Shown here: positions 61,796 through 64,000 of the stretch, piece by piece
How the letters are laid out: every line of letters starts with the position of its first letter
Position numbering within the stretch: position 1 is the first letter of the stretch
NCBI GenBank assembly: GCA_030849075.1
Contig: JASAOO010003563.1
Location: forward strand, 1-64,000
Reading direction: 5' to 3'
Origin: Zelonia costaricensis
Taxonomy: Eukaryota; Euglenozoa; Kinetoplastea; Trypanosomatida; Trypanosomatidae
Length of the DNA stretch: 64,000 nt
Program-made: the position numbers and the translations under genes
Notes under the pieces: model-generated
Seen by the model: only the letters and a program-made list of their open reading frames with translations
Told to the model about the DNA's origin: nothing
The model's database searches: none

Positions 61796-64000
61796 ATGAG
61801 CTCGTCGTCGGGGTCGGGGGCGCCGGACATTGAGGTGTCCTTCGCGCAAGAGGAAGAGGAAATGGACACGCTGCAGCAGCACCCGCCGTCGTCGCGCCCG
61901 ACCTCGCCACTCGCCTCCACACAACGAGGCGTTATCAGACCACCCCTGCCCCTGCCCCTGCCGCCGCCCCCGCTGGTGGTGCCAACGCCCGCGGCTCCCC
62001 CGAATGCGCCAGCAGGCGCGGCAGCGAGCTCGACGACAAGCGACCTGATTGTGGCCCGTATTCCCCCGCCGCCCATGCCCCTTCCGGTGCCACCCGCGGC
62101 CTCCGTGCCATGGCATGCGTCCTCTGTGCGCGACACCCCAGTGCCCTCGAGAACGGCGACGCAGATGCCCGCCTCCGTCTCGTTGCTGCCCGGACCGCCA
62201 TCGCTGTCTGCGCATACTCCGCTGCCGACTCCAACACTCAACGCCACCGCGCAGACGGCCCCCTCGGTGTTTGAGCCGCCGCCCCTAGACCCCGTGACGA
62301 TTCCAGGTGCCGCTGCCGCACTACCACCACCCCCACTACCACCTGTTGATTCCGTGCTGCCGCCGCTTCCGCCACCGCCGCCGTCGCAGCCACGGAGGCA
62401 GCCGGTGGACGGCACTGCCACCACCGTGGTTGTGCCGGCGCTCGTACCCACCACCGACCCCTGCGGTCTCTCGTTCGCGGTGACTTCGCTGGCCCCCGCC
62501 GCTGGGTTGGAGAAGGTACCACCACCCGTGCCGGCGCGCCCCCCAGCGCCTCAAGCACTGGCGCTCCCCACCGTCTTGACGCCTCATCCCGATGCAGCTC
62601 CAACGGCCGCGCCACACCGCTCGCAACACCTGCGGCGTCAGCGCAGCGAATTTGAGCGTGCCGGAGAGCGACCCCTCTTCACTGCCGGCACCGCCGCAGA
62701 GCGTCCTTCGCCCAGCGGCGGCGGCACCAACAGCAGCAGTGGCAGCCGGTCCTCCTCCACGGCGTCTGACGACGAGGGCGAGGAGAGCGTCTTCGTCGGA
62801 CCCACCCGCCGTATCGGGGACACGACGGCGCCGGAGAACCGTCGTCAGCGGCGGCGCGGTGCCGCGACGGAGGCCGCAGCAGAGCGTGCCGCGACGCGGC
62901 GACTCCGCCACCGCAGCCGCAGCCGCGGTCCGGCGAGTGGACCAGCGCGGCCGCCGCGATCGACCGTGGTGCGGCTGCACGAGGCGGAGGGACTCAGCGG
63001 ACCATCAACGATGTCGTCCTCGTCTGGGTCGCGCGAGAAGGCGTCGCTGGCGTCCCTTGACACGAACGGCCTCACCCCGGACGAGGCCGCGAAGCGAGGC
63101 AAGTCTGCGGGAGACGGGAACGCCGCTCCCTCTGCGACGGAGCCGCGGGTGACAGGGGCCACCGGCTCCGCACTTGACGACGCCGCGCCACTGCACTTCG
63201 CGAGTCCCGCCTTGCGGCGCCTGCAGCAGTGCCAGGGGAGCACCAAGAATCGGGGGCCCAGCAAGGCGGAGGCGACCCGGCTGACGTACGGCGCCCTGCT
63301 CGGCAGCGCCGAAGCAGCGCGGAAGCACGAGCGGCGGCAGGGGAGCGGGACAGCCGCCGACAGCGATGCCGACGGCAGCCGCGCCGGCACTGGCGTGGAC
63401 GGCGATGCGAGCGACACGGATGGCGGGTACGCGAGTGACGCGGGTGGGGCGCGCGCGGTGCACTTTCGCGTGACGGGCGCCTTCAAGGACGACGTCGACC
63501 GCTCGTCGCGGCGCGGGCGCGGCGAGCGCGGTCGGGGCTTTGACGGCGCGGAGAGCTTCGGCTCGGCGGCGGAGCTGCGCGCCGGCGGCGGCGCTGATGA
63601 CATGGCGGAGCGAGGCGCGGTGGTGGCGCTGACGATCCGCGCGATGAGTCCACTGCACGCCGACGTGGGCGTGGTGCACCCGTTTGTGCGGGCGTGGGTG
63701 GTGAGCTGTGGGACGGGGCGCAGCCTTGTGCAGCCCACGGCAGCCGTCCCGTGCGCGGTGACGCACCCGTTCGACCTGCGAGCGCACCGAACGCGATCGC
63801 CGTGGTGGAACGCGCAGGTCGCGCTGCGGCTGAGTTCAGAGAAGCTACGCACCACCTCACACGACGCGATGCTGCTGCTCGAGGTGCTCGACTTCGGCAA
63901 CGAGTCGATTCACGGCTTTCCGCTGCTGCGCGAGGGGCTCTACCCGATCTGCTGGGGCTTCCTCATGCTGCGCGACAGCGCCGGTCGCTCCAACCTCGCC
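61796..64000 (+). CDS. AHI1: jouberin (AHI1)-like protein, N-terminal part, cut by the window edge
   Basis: The frame is open from the ATG at 61796 to the last base, 735 codons, with no stop; the 3' end lies outside. Residues 1-600 are low complexity: Pro-rich to about 280, then Ser/Arg/Ala/Gly-rich with acidic patches. From residue 609 the sequence becomes globular and resembles the C2-like region of jouberin that precedes the WD40 repeats: LTIRAM, HPFVRAWVV (628-636), THPFDL, SPWWNAQV, LLLEVLDFGN, and CWGFLMLRDSAGRSN at the edge. In animals AHI1 is a ciliary transition-zone protein. If this holds, WD40 repeats should follow beyond the window. The call is by recognition of spaced motifs, not alignment. 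Alternative: another C2-domain flagellar protein. Confidence 0.55.
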   Translation, partial: MSSSSGSGAPDIEVSFAQEEEEMDTLQQHPPSSRPTSPLASTQRGVIRPPLPLPLPPPPLVVPTPAAPPNAPAGAAASSTTSDLIVARIPPPPMPLPVPPAASVPWHASSVRDTPVPSRTATQMPASVSLLPGPPSLSAHTPLPTPTLNATAQTAPSVFEPPPLDPVTIPGAAAALPPPPLPPVDSVLPPLPPPPPSQPRRQPVDGTATTVVVPALVPTTDPCGLSFAVTSLAPAAGLEKVPPPVPARPPAPQALALPTVLTPHPDAAPTAAPHRSQHLRRQRSEFERAGERPLFTAGTAAERPSPSGGGTNSSSGSRSSSTASDDEGEESVFVGPTRRIGDTTAPENRRQRRRGAATEAAAERAATRRLRHRSRSRGPASGPARPPRSTVVRLHEAEGLSGPSTMSSSSGSREKASLASLDTNGLTPDEAAKRGKSAGDGNAAPSATEPRVTGATGSALDDAAPLHFASPALRRLQQCQGSTKNRGPSKAEATRLTYGALLGSAEAARKHERRQGSGTAADSDADGSRAGTGVDGDASDTDGGYASDAGGARAVHFRVTGAFKDDVDRSSRRGRGERGRGFDGAESFGSAAELRAGGGADDMAERGAVVALTIRAMSPLHADVGVVHPFVRAWVVSCGTGRSLVQPTAAVPCAVTHPFDLRAHRTRSPWWNAQVALRLSSEKLRTTSHDAMLLLEVLDFGNESIHGFPLLREGLYPICWGFLMLRDSAGRSNLA

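Overview
The window looks like nuclear DNA of a kinetoplastid of the Leishmania/Leptomonas/Crithidia group (Leishmaniinae). All convincing genes are intronless and lie head to tail on the + strand. Their codons end strongly in G or C, which also opens long false reading frames on the opposite strand. They are separated by long intergenic stretches made of polypyrimidine tracts, AG acceptors and (GT)n/(CA)n microsatellites. This is the layout of one directional polycistronic unit whose mRNAs are made by spliced-leader trans-splicing and polyadenylation. No genus-specific marker was seen, so the genus is left open.

Layout from left to right: ethanolamine-phosphate cytidylyltransferase (953-2152); mannitol/polyol 2-dehydrogenase (3201-4670); a 279-aa protein of unknown function with a C-terminal coiled coil (7400-8239); protein phosphatase methylesterase 1 (8843-9979); V-ATPase subunit a (11949-14639); a 127-aa unknown protein (16642-17025); a 4.8-kb gene-free stretch carrying a strong G-quadruplex/hairpin signal; a membrane-anchored GMC-type flavin oxidoreductase (21824-23899); a HEAT/TOG protein resembling CLASP (24938-28231); Tudor staphylococcal nuclease (28874-31687); a Cdc34-type E2 enzyme ending in a UBA domain (35089-35901); a 1992-aa calpain-like protein without the catalytic cysteine motif (37199-43177); an RRM protein with a C-terminal Cys/His module (48049-49755); a 9.6-kb stretch with no convincing large gene; a TSG101/Vps23-like ESCRT-I subunit with an added CUE-like C terminus (59354-60583); and the first 735 codons of a gene resembling AHI1/jouberin, which runs off the right edge (from 61796).

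The genes do not form a metabolic operon, as expected in this lineage. Three themes recur: ubiquitin-linked sorting (E2-UBA and TSG101-CUE), flagellum/cytoskeleton (CLASP-like, calpain-like, jouberin-like) and post-transcriptional regulation (RRM protein, Tudor-SN). With no gene-by-gene promoters visible, control is expected to lie in the UTRs, which makes the very long untranslated stretches the most interesting unexplained sequence. Nothing resembling a CRISPR array, insertion sequence, rRNA or tRNA was seen. The hunt turned up unusual domain combinations and structured UTR elements rather than a clear new multi-gene system.
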